This document shows, in pieces, positions 15,430 to 23,906 of a stretch of 46,199 bases of DNA; the first letter of the stretch is position 1, and each line of letters begins with the position of its first letter. Source of the DNA: JAGPUQ01 sp041594335. Its GTDB lineage: Bacteria; Pseudomonadota; Gammaproteobacteria; Pseudomonadales; Porticoccaceae. The stretch spans positions 1 to 46,199 of the forward strand of contig JBFHML010000016.1 of the NCBI GenBank assembly GCA_041594335.1. The letters are read 5' to 3'. Under the pieces are notes generated by a model. That model was not told the origin of the DNA. It did no database searches and worked only from the letters and a program-made list of their open reading frames with translations. Both the position numbers and the translations under genes were made by a program.

Positions 15430-16233
15430 ATGAACTACGCGGACTATCAGCACCTGCTGTTTGAGCACAAGCCGAACGGCGTGCTCGTCATCACCATCAA
15501 TCGCCCAGAAGTGATGAACGCCACGAACGCGCGCCTGCATTGGGAGCTGACCCAGATTTGGGACACCGTGGCGAGCGACGATGACACCAATGTGGTGGTG
15601 GTCACCGGCGCCGGTAAGGCGTTCTCCGCCGGCGGCGACTTGAGCTGGATCGACGGTGTGGTGGGCAAGCCTGACAAGGTGCAGCAGATCCAAAAAGAGG
15701 CCGCGGATATCGTTTACCGCATGTTGGACCTGGAGAAGCCCGTGATCTCCGCGATCAACGGAGTTGCGGTGGGTGCGGGGCTTGCGGTCGCCATCATGGC
15801 GGATATCAGTATCATGTCGGAGACGGCCAAGATTACCGACGGGCACGTTAAGCTGGGTGTGGGCGCCGGGGACCATGCCGCTATCGTGTGGCCGCTGCTG
15901 TGCGGTATGGCGAAAGCCAAATACTATCTGATGACGGCTGAATTCATCGATGGCAAGGAGGCAGAGCGTATGGGGTTGGTCAGCCTGTGCTGCCCCCAAG
16001 ATCAGGTGCTGCCCCGTGCGTTGGCGGTTGCCGATCAGCTGGCCGCTGGCGCCCAGCAGGCGATCCGTGGCACCAAGAGCACGCTCAACGGTTGGATCAA
16101 GCAGGCTGCGCCGATCTTCGAGAATTCACTCCGCATGGAAATGCAATGCTTCCTGAGCCCAGATGCCGCTGAGGGCGTCGCCGCAGTGAAAGAGAAGCGG
16201 CCCGCGAAGTTTCCCTCTGCCAAAGGCAACTGA
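15430..16233 (+). CDS. Enoyl-CoA hydratase/isomerase (crotonase) superfamily protein
   Basis: A 267-residue crotonase-fold protein with a GGAGGA ribosome site. The oxyanion-hole loop 'GAGKAFSAGGDLSWIDG' and the second loop 'INGVAVGAGLAVAIMADI' are present. Both catalytic glutamates of true enoyl-CoA hydratases are missing. The first (in the family's CEL motif) is replaced within GAGLAVA, and the second (PE) lies in 'ITDGHVKLGVGAGDHAAIVWP', where His and Asp stand instead. It should bind an acyl-CoA but catalyse another reaction. It follows the CMD-like gene by 63 bases. Confidence 0.88.
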   Translation: MNYADYQHLLFEHKPNGVLVITINRPEVMNATNARLHWELTQIWDTVASDDDTNVVVVTGAGKAFSAGGDLSWIDGVVGKPDKVQQIQKEAADIVYRMLDLEKPVISAINGVAVGAGLAVAIMADISIMSETAKITDGHVKLGVGAGDHAAIVWPLLCGMAKAKYYLMTAEFIDGKEAERMGLVSLCCPQDQVLPRALAVADQLAAGAQQAIRGTKSTLNGWIKQAAPIFENSLRMEMQCFLSPDAAEGVAAVKEKRPAKFPSAKGN

Positions 16234-16245
16234 CCCTACCCGTCT

Positions 16246-16266
16246 GCTGAGCCGGGCGGGCTCAGC
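16246..16266. terminator. Hairpin between convergent crotonase gene and yhbY
   Basis: GCTGAGCC-GGGCG-GGCTCAGC forms an 8-bp stem in the 28-bp gap and overlaps the yhbY stop codon. There is no T run on either strand. Confidence 0.4.
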
Positions 16267-16582
16267 GGGGGAGGCCACCGTGGCGCAGCAGGTTGGACAG
16301 GCGCGGATCCGGCTTTTCGGCCCGCCGGTAGAGCAGCACCACGTGGCCGATGGCCTGCACCGACTCGGCGCCTGTGGCGCCGAGCACTTCATCCATCAAC
16401 GCCCGTCGCCGCTCGCGATCGGAGCCGGTGATACGGATCTTGATGAGCTCATGGTCGTTCAGTGCGCGCTCCAGTTCGAGGGCGACGCCTTCGCTGAGTC
16501 CCTTGTCGCCCAGGGTGACCACGGGAGTTAATGCATGACCAATGCGGCGAAACAGCTTGCGGGTGTCGTTGTCGAGGCTCAT
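16262..16582 (-). CDS. yhbY: YhbY-family CRM-domain RNA-binding protein
   Basis: A 106-residue protein that is a single CRM domain, as in E. coli YhbY, which associates with pre-50S ribosomal particles. It contains 'HALTPVVTLGDKGLSEGV', the conserved GxxG RNA-binding loop region, and 'ELIKIRITGSDRERRRALMDEVL'. It is divergent from rlmE with 44 bases between the starts, a conserved arrangement. On the minus strand a TACAAT (16614-16609) lies 27 bases before its ATG and may be the -10 box. Confidence 0.9.
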   Translation of the reverse strand: MSLDNDTRKLFRRIGHALTPVVTLGDKGLSEGVALELERALNDHELIKIRITGSDRERRRALMDEVLGATGAESVQAIGHVVLLYRRAEKPDPRLSNLLRHGGLPR

Positions 16583-16626
16583 AGAGACAGTTCGTTGACG
16601 GGCGCGGGATTGTAGCAGACCCGATC

Positions 16627-17271
16627 ATGGCGAAATCCCGAAAAGGTAGCAGTAGACGGTGGTTGCAGCAGCATCGCAGCGATCCCTATGTACAGGCGGC
16701 GCGCCGAGAGGGGTACCGTTCACGCGCCAGTTTTAAACTGCTCGAAATGGACCGCCGGTATCAGATTTTCCGGCCCGGCCAAGCGGTTGTCGATCTCGGA
16801 GCGGCTCCTGGCGGTTGGTCTCAGGTGGCCGCCGAGCGGATTGGCAGCGGCGGTCGGATCTGGGCATGTGATGTACTTCCCATGGAACCTCTGCCGGGCG
16901 TGGAATTCTTGCAGGGCGACTTTACCGAAGCGCCTGTCCTGGCGGCCTTGCGGGAGGCTTTGGGCCCGCAGATTGCCGATGTTGTGATTTCCGACATGGC
17001 CCCCAATATCAGTGGTATGCGCAGTGTCGACCAGCCGCGCGCCATGTACTTGGTGGAATTGGCGCTGGAGTTTGCCGCTGAATTTCTGAAACCTGACGGC
17101 AGTTTTGTTGCCAAAGTCTTTCAGGGTGAGGGGTTCGACGCCTTGCTTCGCGACGCACGCCGCCAGTTTCGGCAGCTGCGAATCTATAAGCCGGACGCCT
17201 CGCGGTCCGCATCGCGAGAAGTGTATTGGATTGGGAGCGGGCACCGTGGAGCTCCGGTGAGCGCGCCGTAA
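16627..17271 (+). CDS. rlmE: 23S rRNA 2'-O-ribose methyltransferase RlmE (FtsJ/RrmJ)
   Basis: A 214-residue SAM-dependent enzyme that methylates the ribose of U2552 in the 23S rRNA A loop. It has a basic N-terminus (SRKGSSRRWLQQHRSD), the catalytic Lys in 'SRASFKLLEMDRRY', the SAM motif 'VVDLGAAPGGWSQVA', Asp in 'VVISDMAPNISG', Lys in 'FVAKVFQGEGFD' and a C-terminal 'SREVYWIG' with the catalytic Glu. It lies just upstream of ftsH, the classical rlmE-ftsH pairing. Confidence 0.96.
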   Translation: MAKSRKGSSRRWLQQHRSDPYVQAARREGYRSRASFKLLEMDRRYQIFRPGQAVVDLGAAPGGWSQVAAERIGSGGRIWACDVLPMEPLPGVEFLQGDFTEAPVLAALREALGPQIADVVISDMAPNISGMRSVDQPRAMYLVELALEFAAEFLKPDGSFVAKVFQGEGFDALLRDARRQFRQLRIYKPDASRSASREVYWIGSGHRGAPVSAP

Positions 17272-17277
17272 AGGGGC

Positions 17278-17283
17278 TATAAT
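17278..17283 (+). promoter_or_regulatory. TATAAT -10 box upstream of ftsH
   Basis: A perfect TATAAT lies 6 bases after the rlmE stop and 57 bases before the ftsH start. No good -35 box is seen 17 bases upstream, so it is either weak or activator-dependent. No sigma32 motif is visible here, although ftsH is a heat-shock gene in E. coli. Confidence 0.35.
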
Positions 17284-17340
17284 CGGGCTTAGGTCGCGAA
17301 AAGGGGCCGGCAAGCCGGTGCTGATTGCGAGGACGACTCA

Positions 17341-19254
17341 GTGAGCGAAATGGCGAAAAATCTCATCCTGTGGCTAATCATTGCCGCGGTTTTGTTATCG
17401 ATTTTCCAGAACTTCAAGGGCGGTCCGGTTCCCGAGACCATCACCTACACCAACTTTGTTGACGAGGTGCAGAGCGGCGCGGTGCGCAGCGTGGTCATCG
17501 ACGGATTGGAGATTGAAGGGGAGCGGCACAACGGAGCCCGGTTTCGGACCGTACGTCCTGATATCTACGACAGTGGCCTGATGAGCGACCTGCTCAACAA
17601 CAGCGTCAATGTCGAGGGCCGTGAGCCCGACAAGGCCAGTTTCTGGCAGCAGCTCTTTCTCGCCGCTTTTCCGATTCTGCTGATCGTGGCCATCTTCATG
17701 TTCTTCATGCGCCAGATGCAGGGCGGCATGGGGGGTGGTCGCTCGGGGCCCATGAGTTTCGGTAAGTCCAAAGCGCGGTTGCTGAGCGAGGATCAGATCA
17801 AGACGACATTTGCCGACGTGGCCGGCGTCGATGAGGCAAAGGAGGATGTCCATGAGTTGGTCGAATTCCTCCGCGACCCCAGCAAGTTTCAGAGTCTCGG
17901 CGGCCGCATTCCTCGGGGGGTGCTCATGTCCGGGCCTCCCGGTACGGGCAAAACGCTATTGGCGCGAGCCATCGCCGGTGAAGCGCGAGTGCCTTTCTTT
18001 TCGATTTCCGGGTCGGATTTCGTGGAGATGTTTGTCGGGGTGGGTGCGTCTCGAGTGCGAGACATGTTCGAGCAGGCCAAGAAGCAAGCGCCCTGCATTA
18101 TCTTCATCGATGAAATCGATGCCGTGGGGCGCGCCCGCGGCGGCGGCTGGGGTGGCGGCAACGACGAACGCGAACAGACCCTCAACCAATTGTTGGTGGA
18201 AATGGACGGCTTTGAGGGCAATGAGGGGGTGATTGTCATCGCGGCCTCGAACCGGCCGGATGTGCTCGACAAGGCGCTGCTGCGGCCGGGGCGTTTCGAC
18301 CGCCAGGTGTTCGTCGGTCTGCCTGACATTCGCGGTCGCGAACAGATCCTCAAGGTCCATGTGCGCAAGGTGCCGCTCGATGAGCGCGTCAACCTGGGGA
18401 TCTTGGCAAGGGGAACCCCGGGGTTCTCCGGTGCGGATCTCTCCAATCTGGTCAATGAGGCGGCATTGTTTGCGGCCCGCGCCAATCGGCGATTAGTGAC
18501 CATGGAGGAGTTTGAGAAAGCCCGTGACAAGATCATGATGGGGGCGGAACGTCGCTCCATGGTCATGTCCGAGGACGAAAAGGCCAACACCGCCTACCAT
18601 GAGGCCGGGCACGCCATCGTCGGTCGCTTGATGCCGGAGCATGATCCGGTCCACAAAGTCACTATCATTCCGCGCGGTCGCGCCTTAGGTGTCACGCAGT
18701 TTTTGCCCGAAGAAGACCAGTACAGCATGAGCCGGCGCAAGCTGGTCAGTATGGTGTGTAGCCTGTTCGGAGGACGTATCGCCGAGGAATTGATTCACGG
18801 CCCAGACGGAGTGACCACGGGGGCGTCGAACGATATCGAGCGAGCGAGCCAAGTGGTGCGGGCGATGGTCACCAAATGGGGTTTGAGTGAACGGTTGGGA
18901 CCCATTCTCTATGGTGAGGAGGAGGGTGCAACAGCCCCCTTTGGCGGCGGCCGCAATTTTTCCGGTGTGACCTCCCAACAGATCGATGAAGAAGTCCGGC
19001 GTATCATCGACGAGTGCTACGGTACGGCCAAACGGCTGCTGGAAGAGAATGTCGACATTCTGCATGCCATGAAGGCAGCGCTGATGGAGTACGAAACGCT
19101 GGATTCCGAGCAGGTCGACGATCTGATGGCGCGTCGCCCGGTGCGTCCGCCACGGGATTGGCACGATGGGGGAGATTATCAGCCCGGCGGTCGGCCTGCG
19201 GGCCGCGAAGAGGGTGGTGGGGCGCCAATCGGCGGCCCGGTGGAGGGTAAGTAG
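17341..19254 (+). CDS. ftsH: ATP-dependent zinc metalloprotease FtsH
   Basis: A 637-residue inner-membrane AAA+ protease. TM1 lies at residues about 7-24 (LILWLIIAAVLLSIF), a periplasmic domain follows, and TM2 is near 100-122 (LAAFPILLIVAIFMFF). Walker A is GPPGTGKT at 198-205 and Walker B is IIFIDEIDAVG. The second region of homology ends with the arginine fingers in 'RPGRFDRQ'. The zinc motif HEAGH is at 420-424. The GTG start is preferred because MSEMAKNLILWL matches E. coli FtsH. It degrades membrane proteins and regulators such as sigma32 and LpxC in E. coli. Confidence 0.98.
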   Translation: MSEMAKNLILWLIIAAVLLSIFQNFKGGPVPETITYTNFVDEVQSGAVRSVVIDGLEIEGERHNGARFRTVRPDIYDSGLMSDLLNNSVNVEGREPDKASFWQQLFLAAFPILLIVAIFMFFMRQMQGGMGGGRSGPMSFGKSKARLLSEDQIKTTFADVAGVDEAKEDVHELVEFLRDPSKFQSLGGRIPRGVLMSGPPGTGKTLLARAIAGEARVPFFSISGSDFVEMFVGVGASRVRDMFEQAKKQAPCIIFIDEIDAVGRARGGGWGGGNDEREQTLNQLLVEMDGFEGNEGVIVIAASNRPDVLDKALLRPGRFDRQVFVGLPDIRGREQILKVHVRKVPLDERVNLGILARGTPGFSGADLSNLVNEAALFAARANRRLVTMEEFEKARDKIMMGAERRSMVMSEDEKANTAYHEAGHAIVGRLMPEHDPVHKVTIIPRGRALGVTQFLPEEDQYSMSRRKLVSMVCSLFGGRIAEELIHGPDGVTTGASNDIERASQVVRAMVTKWGLSERLGPILYGEEEGATAPFGGGRNFSGVTSQQIDEEVRRIIDECYGTAKRLLEENVDILHAMKAALMEYETLDSEQVDDLMARRPVRPPRDWHDGGDYQPGGRPAGREEGGGAPIGGPVEGK

Positions 19255-19262
19255 CCGAGCGG

Positions 19263-20168
19263 ATGGGTGATCTTAATCTCGCACAACGCGGGCCTCCGGT
19301 GGGGGTCGCGGCGTTGGCGCGGATGTTTCCCGGCCGCCCGCAGGGGCGCGTCCGCCCCTGGGTGATGGCAATTCTCAATATCACGCCGGACTCGTTCTCC
19401 GACGGCGGTGAATTGTGCACGGCCTCCGGGCCTGTGCTCGATCGAATCATCGACCGAGCCGCAAGCTGTGTGGCGCAGGGCGCGGATCTGTTGGATATTG
19501 GTGGGGAATCGACGCGGCCCGGAGCTTCCGCGGTGTCGGTCGATGCCGAGCTGGAGCGCGTGATCCCGGTCGTCGAGGCCCTCGCGCGGCGTTTCGACGT
19601 GCCGTTGTCGGTCGACACCAGCAGCCCCGCGGTGATCCGAGGCGCGGCGGCGGCAGGGGCGGCCATGATCAATGATGTGCGCGCGCTGCGGCGCTCTGGT
19701 GCCCTGGATGCCGCTGCAGCGAGTGGCCTGCCCGTTTGCCTGATGCATATGCGGGGCGAGCCAGACACCATGCAGCGGGAGCCCCGCTACGACGATGTGG
19801 TGACCGAAGTGCGGGAGTTTCTTGCGGCGCGCGTGGCGGCCAGTGTCGCCGCGGGCATTCGCCGGGACCGTCTGTTGATTGATCCGGGCTTCGGCTTCGG
19901 CAAATTGCTCGCCCATAATCTACGGCTGCTCGAGCGGTTGGGGGAGATCGGGCCGCCGGGGATGCCGGTGCTTGTTGGCCTGTCGCGCAAGCGGATGATC
20001 GGCGAGTTGACCGGGCGTGGGCCCGGAGAGCGTGTGCATGGTAGCGTGGCTGCCGCGCTGTTGGCCGCCCGGCGCGGAGCGGCTGTGGTGCGTGTGCATG
20101 ACGTGGCGGCTACCTGCGATGCGCTACAAGTATTGGCGGCCGCCGAAGGCTGGATGCGCGCTCATTGA
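19263..20168 (+). CDS. folP: Dihydropteroate synthase FolP
   Basis: A 301-residue TIM-barrel enzyme that joins p-aminobenzoate to the pterin pyrophosphate in folate synthesis and is the sulfonamide target. Signatures are 'VMAILNITPDSFSDGG' (loop 1), 'GADLLDIGGESTRPGA' (loop 2), 'DTSSPAVIRGA', 'MINDVRAL', 'DPGFGFGKLLAHNLRLL' and 'LVGLSRKRMIGELTG'. It starts 9 bases after ftsH and is followed by glmM after 21 bases, the conserved ftsH-folP-glmM operon. Confidence 0.97.
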   Translation: MGDLNLAQRGPPVGVAALARMFPGRPQGRVRPWVMAILNITPDSFSDGGELCTASGPVLDRIIDRAASCVAQGADLLDIGGESTRPGASAVSVDAELERVIPVVEALARRFDVPLSVDTSSPAVIRGAAAAGAAMINDVRALRRSGALDAAAASGLPVCLMHMRGEPDTMQREPRYDDVVTEVREFLAARVAASVAAGIRRDRLLIDPGFGFGKLLAHNLRLLERLGEIGPPGMPVLVGLSRKRMIGELTGRGPGERVHGSVAAALLAARRGAAVVRVHDVAATCDALQVLAAAEGWMRAH

Positions 20169-20189
20169 CCGCGGGGTGATCAGGCAAGC

Positions 20190-21530
20190 ATGGAAAAAAA
20201 ATATTTCGGCACGGATGGTATTCGTGGTCGGGTGGGAAGTTATCCCATTACGGCGGATTTCGTGCAGCGACTGGGCTGGGCTGCCGGCCGTGTTTTTGGC
20301 AGCGTCGGTGGCGGGCGTAAGCTCATTCTGGTTGGCAAGGACACACGGATATCGGGGTATTTGTTCGAGTCGGCGCTACAGGCCGGAGTGATTGCGGCTG
20401 GGGTGGATGTCAGCTTGCTGGGGCCTATGCCGACCCCGGCAATTGCTTATCTGGCGCGTACTTTTCGCGCCTCGGCGGGGATTGTCATCAGTGCGTCGCA
20501 CAATCCGTTCGATGACAACGGCATCAAGTTTTTCGGCGCCGATGGCCGCAAATTGCCTGACGCGGTGGAACTTGAAATCGAGCGTTTCCTCGACAAAGCC
20601 GTCACTACGGAGATTTCCGAGCAACTGGGGCGCGCCAGTCGCATCGGCGACGCTGCCGGGCGCTATATCGAGTTTTGCAAAGGCACCTTGCCGTTTGGGT
20701 TCAATTTGGATGGCCTCGAGATCGTAGTCGATTGCGCGCACGGTGCGACCTATCACATCGCGCCGGATGTCCTCACTGAGCTGGGCGCGCGGGTGCACGC
20801 CGTCGGTGTTGACCCCGATGGTTTCAATATCAATCGGGATTGCGGCTCTACGCATCCGGCCAATCTCCAGCGTGAGGTGATCGCGCGGGGCGCTGACCTC
20901 GGTATCGCACTGGACGGCGATGGTGATCGCGTGATCTTTGTGGATGCCGATGGCGCTGTAGTGGATGGCGACGAGCTGCTCTATGTACTGGCGGCTTACC
21001 GCCACCGAGCGAGCGGTTGTTCCGGTGTGGTTGGCACGCAGATGACGAACTATGGGCTCGAATTAGCCCTGGCGAAGCTCCAAGTGCCCTTCGTGCGCAC
21101 GGCGGTGGGCGATCGCTACGTCATCGAAGCCATGGCGCAGCGCGGTTGGTTGCTCGGCGGAGAAAATTCAGGGCATATTGTTTGCGGCGACCTGACGACA
21201 ACTGGCGATGGTTTGGTGGCGGCGCTACAAGTGTTGCGCGCGCTGATCGAAGCCGGTTGTACCCTGGCTGATTTGCGCAGTGATATGGTGAAGTTGCCGC
21301 AGCGCATGGTCAATGTCGCCATCGCCCGCGGGCAGGCGCCCCAGGCGGATCCCCAGGTTGCCGCCGCCGTAGCCGCTGCAGAGCACCGCTTGGCGGGACG
21401 AGGACGCGTGTTGCTGCGGCCATCAGGGACCGAGCCGGTGGTGCGCGTCATGGTCGAAGGTGAGGACGAGCTGCTGGTGTGTGGCCTGGCCGAGGAGATT
21501 GCCGGCGTTGTGGCGGATCAGCTGAAATGA
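20190..21530 (+). CDS. glmM: Phosphoglucosamine mutase GlmM
   Basis: A 446-residue alpha-D-phosphohexomutase converting glucosamine-6-phosphate to glucosamine-1-phosphate for UDP-GlcNAc, peptidoglycan and LPS. It has the four-domain layout: active serine Ser103 in 'ISASHNPFDDNGIKFF', metal site 'ALDGDGDRVIFVD', sugar loop 'GGENSGHIV' and phosphate loop 'LLRPSGTEPVVRVMVEG'. It begins MEKKYFGTDGIRGRVG like other GlmM proteins and follows folP. Confidence 0.98.
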   Translation: MEKKYFGTDGIRGRVGSYPITADFVQRLGWAAGRVFGSVGGGRKLILVGKDTRISGYLFESALQAGVIAAGVDVSLLGPMPTPAIAYLARTFRASAGIVISASHNPFDDNGIKFFGADGRKLPDAVELEIERFLDKAVTTEISEQLGRASRIGDAAGRYIEFCKGTLPFGFNLDGLEIVVDCAHGATYHIAPDVLTELGARVHAVGVDPDGFNINRDCGSTHPANLQREVIARGADLGIALDGDGDRVIFVDADGAVVDGDELLYVLAAYRHRASGCSGVVGTQMTNYGLELALAKLQVPFVRTAVGDRYVIEAMAQRGWLLGGENSGHIVCGDLTTTGDGLVAALQVLRALIEAGCTLADLRSDMVKLPQRMVNVAIARGQAPQADPQVAAAVAAAEHRLAGRGRVLLRPSGTEPVVRVMVEGEDELLVCGLAEEIAGVVADQLK

Positions 21531-21594
21531 GCGCGTTGGTTGTTGTGCCGTCGGGCCAAACTGGCTACCATTGCCGACCTTTTCGGCCCCGGCG

Positions 21595-22347
21595 ATGAAC
21601 CGACCACTGGTAATTGGCAACTGGAAGATGAATGGCTCCCGACAGGCCATTGCTCAGTTGCTGGATGGCATCGTCGGTGCCGTAATCGCGCCGGATGTCG
21701 AAGTGGTGCTTTGTCCACCCTTCGTTTACCTGGATGCGGTGGGCGAGCGCATTCGGTCGACTGGATTGCGACTTGGCGCGCAACAGGTCAGCGAGTATCG
21801 GGATGGCGCCTATACCGGGGAGATCGGTGCGGCCATGCTGGCCGATCTGGGGTGTGACTACGTGCTCGTCGGGCACTCTGAGCGGCGCGCCCTGTTTGGG
21901 GCCGACGAAGACCGAGTTGCACTGCAGTGCGCGCAGGCGTTGGGCGAAGGGCTGATCCCGGTGCTGTGCGTTGGCGAGGATGCCGAGCAGCGTTCGACGG
22001 GCAAAACGTGGGAAGTGTTGTACCGCCAGTTGGCGACGGCGGGGGTGCTGGAGGCTGCAGGGCGTGGCTGGCGCTCGGATCAGTTGGTGATTGCCTACGA
22101 GCCGGTTTGGGCGATCGGCAGCGGTCGAGCGGCGGCTGCCGATGAGGTGCAGGAGGTACATGGCCGTATCCGGGAGGCGCTGGGAGCCCATGGCGTGGGT
22201 GCGCGACTCCTCTACGGTGGCAGTGTGGCAGTGGACAACGTCCAAAGGCTGTTGGCGCAGCCGGATATCGACGGCGTGTTGGTGGGGGGAGCTTCCCTGC
22301 GCGCCGAGCAATTCACGGCGATCTGTGAGCTGGCGGCGGGGAGTTGA
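21595..22347 (+). CDS. tpiA: Triose-phosphate isomerase TpiA
   Basis: A 250-residue TIM barrel interconverting dihydroxyacetone phosphate and glyceraldehyde-3-phosphate. Catalytic residues are visible: Lys11 in GNWKMNG, His94 in VGHSERR and Glu169 in AYEPVWAIGSG. The phosphate loop 'LLYGGSV' is also present. ATG at 21595 is preferred over an in-frame ATG eight codons earlier because MNRPLVIGNWK matches the family. The stop shares one base with the secG start (TGATG), so translation is coupled. Confidence 0.98.
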   Translation: MNRPLVIGNWKMNGSRQAIAQLLDGIVGAVIAPDVEVVLCPPFVYLDAVGERIRSTGLRLGAQQVSEYRDGAYTGEIGAAMLADLGCDYVLVGHSERRALFGADEDRVALQCAQALGEGLIPVLCVGEDAEQRSTGKTWEVLYRQLATAGVLEAAGRGWRSDQLVIAYEPVWAIGSGRAAAADEVQEVHGRIREALGAHGVGARLLYGGSVAVDNVQRLLAQPDIDGVLVGGASLRAEQFTAICELAAGS

Positions 22348-22754
22348 TGGAAACCCTGATCATTTTGTTGCATATCCTCATTGCAGTGGCGATTATTGCG
22401 TTCGTGCTGCTGCAGCAGGGGAAGGGTGCGGAGGCTGGAGCGTCCTTCGGGGCCGGGTCTTCCCAGACACTGTTTGGCAGTGTCGGGAGCTGGAATTTTT
22501 TCAGTCGGGTGACCGCCATCCTCGCAGTGCTGTTTTTTTCGACCAGCTTTGCGTTAGCGGTGATTGCCAAAAATCAAGCTGGCGGTGGCGTCGAGCTTAC
22601 GCCGGAGTTGCGCTTGCTCGAGGAGCAGGCGCGCGACGATGAGGTTCCCGCGCTGGATGTCGGTGAAGAAGTGACGCTGCCCGAGGCGGGGAGTGAGACG
22701 TCTTCGGAAGGCGACATCCCGGCACTCGAGCCGGATATCGAGGAGTTGCCCTGA
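22347..22754 (+). CDS. secG: Preprotein translocase subunit SecG
   Basis: A 135-residue inner-membrane protein that assists SecYE. It has two transmembrane helices (residues about 3-21, LIILLHILIAVAIIAFVLL, and about 52-72, TAILAVLFFSTSFALAVIA). The conserved cytoplasmic loop 'QQGKGAEAGASFGAGSSQTLFGS' lies between them. The tail is acidic and longer than in E. coli SecG (110 residues). It is followed directly by tRNA-Leu, the conserved secG-leuU arrangement. Confidence 0.95.
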   Translation: METLIILLHILIAVAIIAFVLLQQGKGAEAGASFGAGSSQTLFGSVGSWNFFSRVTAILAVLFFSTSFALAVIAKNQAGGGVELTPELRLLEEQARDDEVPALDVGEEVTLPEAGSETSSEGDIPALEPDIEELP

Positions 22755-22800
22755 GCGTGCACGGTGACACCGTGGCCCGTGAGGAGCAGGAAGAATGCAT

Positions 22801-22885
22801 GCCCAAGTGGTGGAATTGGTAGACACGCTATCTTGAGGGGGTAGTGGCGCAAGCCGTGCCGGTTCAAGTCCGGCCTTGGGCACCA
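22801..22885 (+). tRNA. tRNA-Leu (anticodon GAG), CCA encoded
   Basis: An 85-nt type II tRNA. The acceptor stem is GCCCAAG/CTTGGGC with discriminator A and encoded CCA. The D arm holds GGTGGAATTGGTAGACAC as in tRNA-Leu. The anticodon stem-loop is CTATC-TTGAGGG-GGTAG with anticodon GAG and one G:U pair. A short variable arm (TGGCGCAAGCCG) and T loop GTTCAAGTC follow. It corresponds to E. coli leuU by sequence and by place after secG, and is probably processed from the secG transcript, as no promoter is visible before it. Confidence 0.96.
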
Positions 22886-23098
22886 TCTATATAGCTATAC
22901 CGTTCGTGTTTAGTCGTAAGGGGTGAGTTCGTCCCGATTGGCGACTTTGCGGCGAAAGTGAAAGCAAAGCAAAGCGCGAGGGTGTAAGGGCGCGGCGCTT
23001 CTGCGAGCCCGGGTGGGCACACCGCAGGCTGCGGTAGTCGATTCAGCGCGCTTTTGTTGTCGTCGCTGAGCAAGCGGCCTGGAAAAGAGCGGGAAATC

Positions 23099-23118
23099 AG
23101 CGCGGCCGGGCGCTTTTT
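23099..23118 (+). terminator. Short intrinsic terminator after tRNA-Leu
   Basis: AGCGC-GGCCGG-GCGCT followed by TTTT. The stem has only 5 bp but is GC-rich, and it lies immediately before the next promoter. It probably ends the secG/tRNA-Leu transcript. Confidence 0.45.
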
Positions 23119-23120
23119 GC

Positions 23121-23150
23121 TTGACCCGGATGGCCGGAGCCTCTTATACT
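23121..23150 (+). promoter_or_regulatory. Sigma70 promoter of the tRNA-fMet/rimP-nusA operon
   Basis: TTGACC (23121-23126), an 18-base spacer, then TATACT (23145-23150), followed by a GC-rich discriminator (GCGCCCCC). Such discriminators are typical of stable-RNA promoters under stringent control. Its place before metY and nusA matches the known E. coli operon promoter. Confidence 0.75.
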
Positions 23151-23236
23151 TTGCGCCCCCTCAGGATGAAGTGGTTTCAGGGCCAGGTTGGGGGGAGAAG
23201 CCTGCGGGCTTCGGGAAATGAGTACAGTTGTGTTGA

Positions 23237-23313
<77 letters not shown>

Positions 23314-23336
23314 AATGCGCCTGTCAAGGCGGACTG

Positions 23337-23362
23337 AAGGCCCCTGGTTTCAGGGGCTTTTT
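23337..23362 (+). terminator. Intrinsic terminator between tRNA-fMet and rimP
   Basis: The stem GCCCCTG-GTTT-CAGGGGC, extended by AAG/TTT, is followed by TTTTTGTTTTT. Because rimP and nusA have no other clear promoter, part of the transcription must read through, as described for the E. coli metY-nusA operon. Confidence 0.85.
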
Positions 23363-23422
23363 GTTTTTGGGGCCGAATACGGCCAATAGCACTGTCGGTG
23401 GCGCGGCCGCCGCGGTTGTGAG

Positions 23423-23887
23423 ATGTGGCCCATGTGGCACGACGACAGATTGAAGGCGCTGATTGAGCCGGTAGTAAACGCTTTCGGGTGTGAGCTCTGG
23501 GGGGTGGAGTTTTCCACTTCCGGTCGCAACGGGTTGCTACGGGTGTATATCGATAAAGCGGACGGCGTCGGTATCGTAGACTGTGAGCGGGTCAGCCGAC
23601 AGCTCGACGGTTTGCTCGATGTCGAGAGCCCGATTTCTGGAGAATACACGCTGGAAGTGTCTTCCCCGGGATTGGATCGGCCGCTCTACACCCAGGAGCA
23701 GTATCAACGCTTCTTGGGTGCCGAAATCACTGTGCGCTTGAAGGTGGCGTTCGAAGGGCGCCGAAAGTTTCAGGGTGTGCTGGTGGGTGTCGAGGAGGGT
23801 GAGGTCATCCTGCGCAGCGGTGAGCATGAATACTTGTTTCCGCTGACCGATATCGAACGGGCCAGCCTGTTGCCGAAGTTTGACTGA
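23423..23887 (+). CDS. rimP: Ribosome maturation factor RimP
   Basis: A 154-residue protein needed for 30S maturation. It has an N-terminal alpha/beta domain (LIEPVVNAFGCELWGVEF, LLRVYIDKADGVGIVDCERVSRQL) and the signature 'EYTLEVSSPGLDRPLYT'. The C-terminal SH3-like domain follows (FQGVLVGVEEGEVIL, LFPLTDIERASLLPKF). The start is uncertain: ATG at 23423 or 23432 (MWHDDRL). Neither has a strong ribosome site, so translation may be weak. It is the first protein gene of the nusA-infB operon. Confidence 0.95.
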   Translation: MWPMWHDDRLKALIEPVVNAFGCELWGVEFSTSGRNGLLRVYIDKADGVGIVDCERVSRQLDGLLDVESPISGEYTLEVSSPGLDRPLYTQEQYQRFLGAEITVRLKVAFEGRRKFQGVLVGVEEGEVILRSGEHEYLFPLTDIERASLLPKFD

Positions 23888-23906
23888 AACGCGTGAGAGC
23901 TAAGGG

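Larger units (their letters stand above)
22886..23236 (+). other. Intergenic region between the two tRNA genes
   Basis: This 351-bp stretch holds no convincing gene. In E. coli-like genomes a tRNA or argG may lie here; neither is present. It contains a weak hairpin-T terminator (23099-23118) and a good sigma70 promoter (23121-23150) driving tRNA-fMet and the rimP-nusA operon. Confidence 0.7.
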
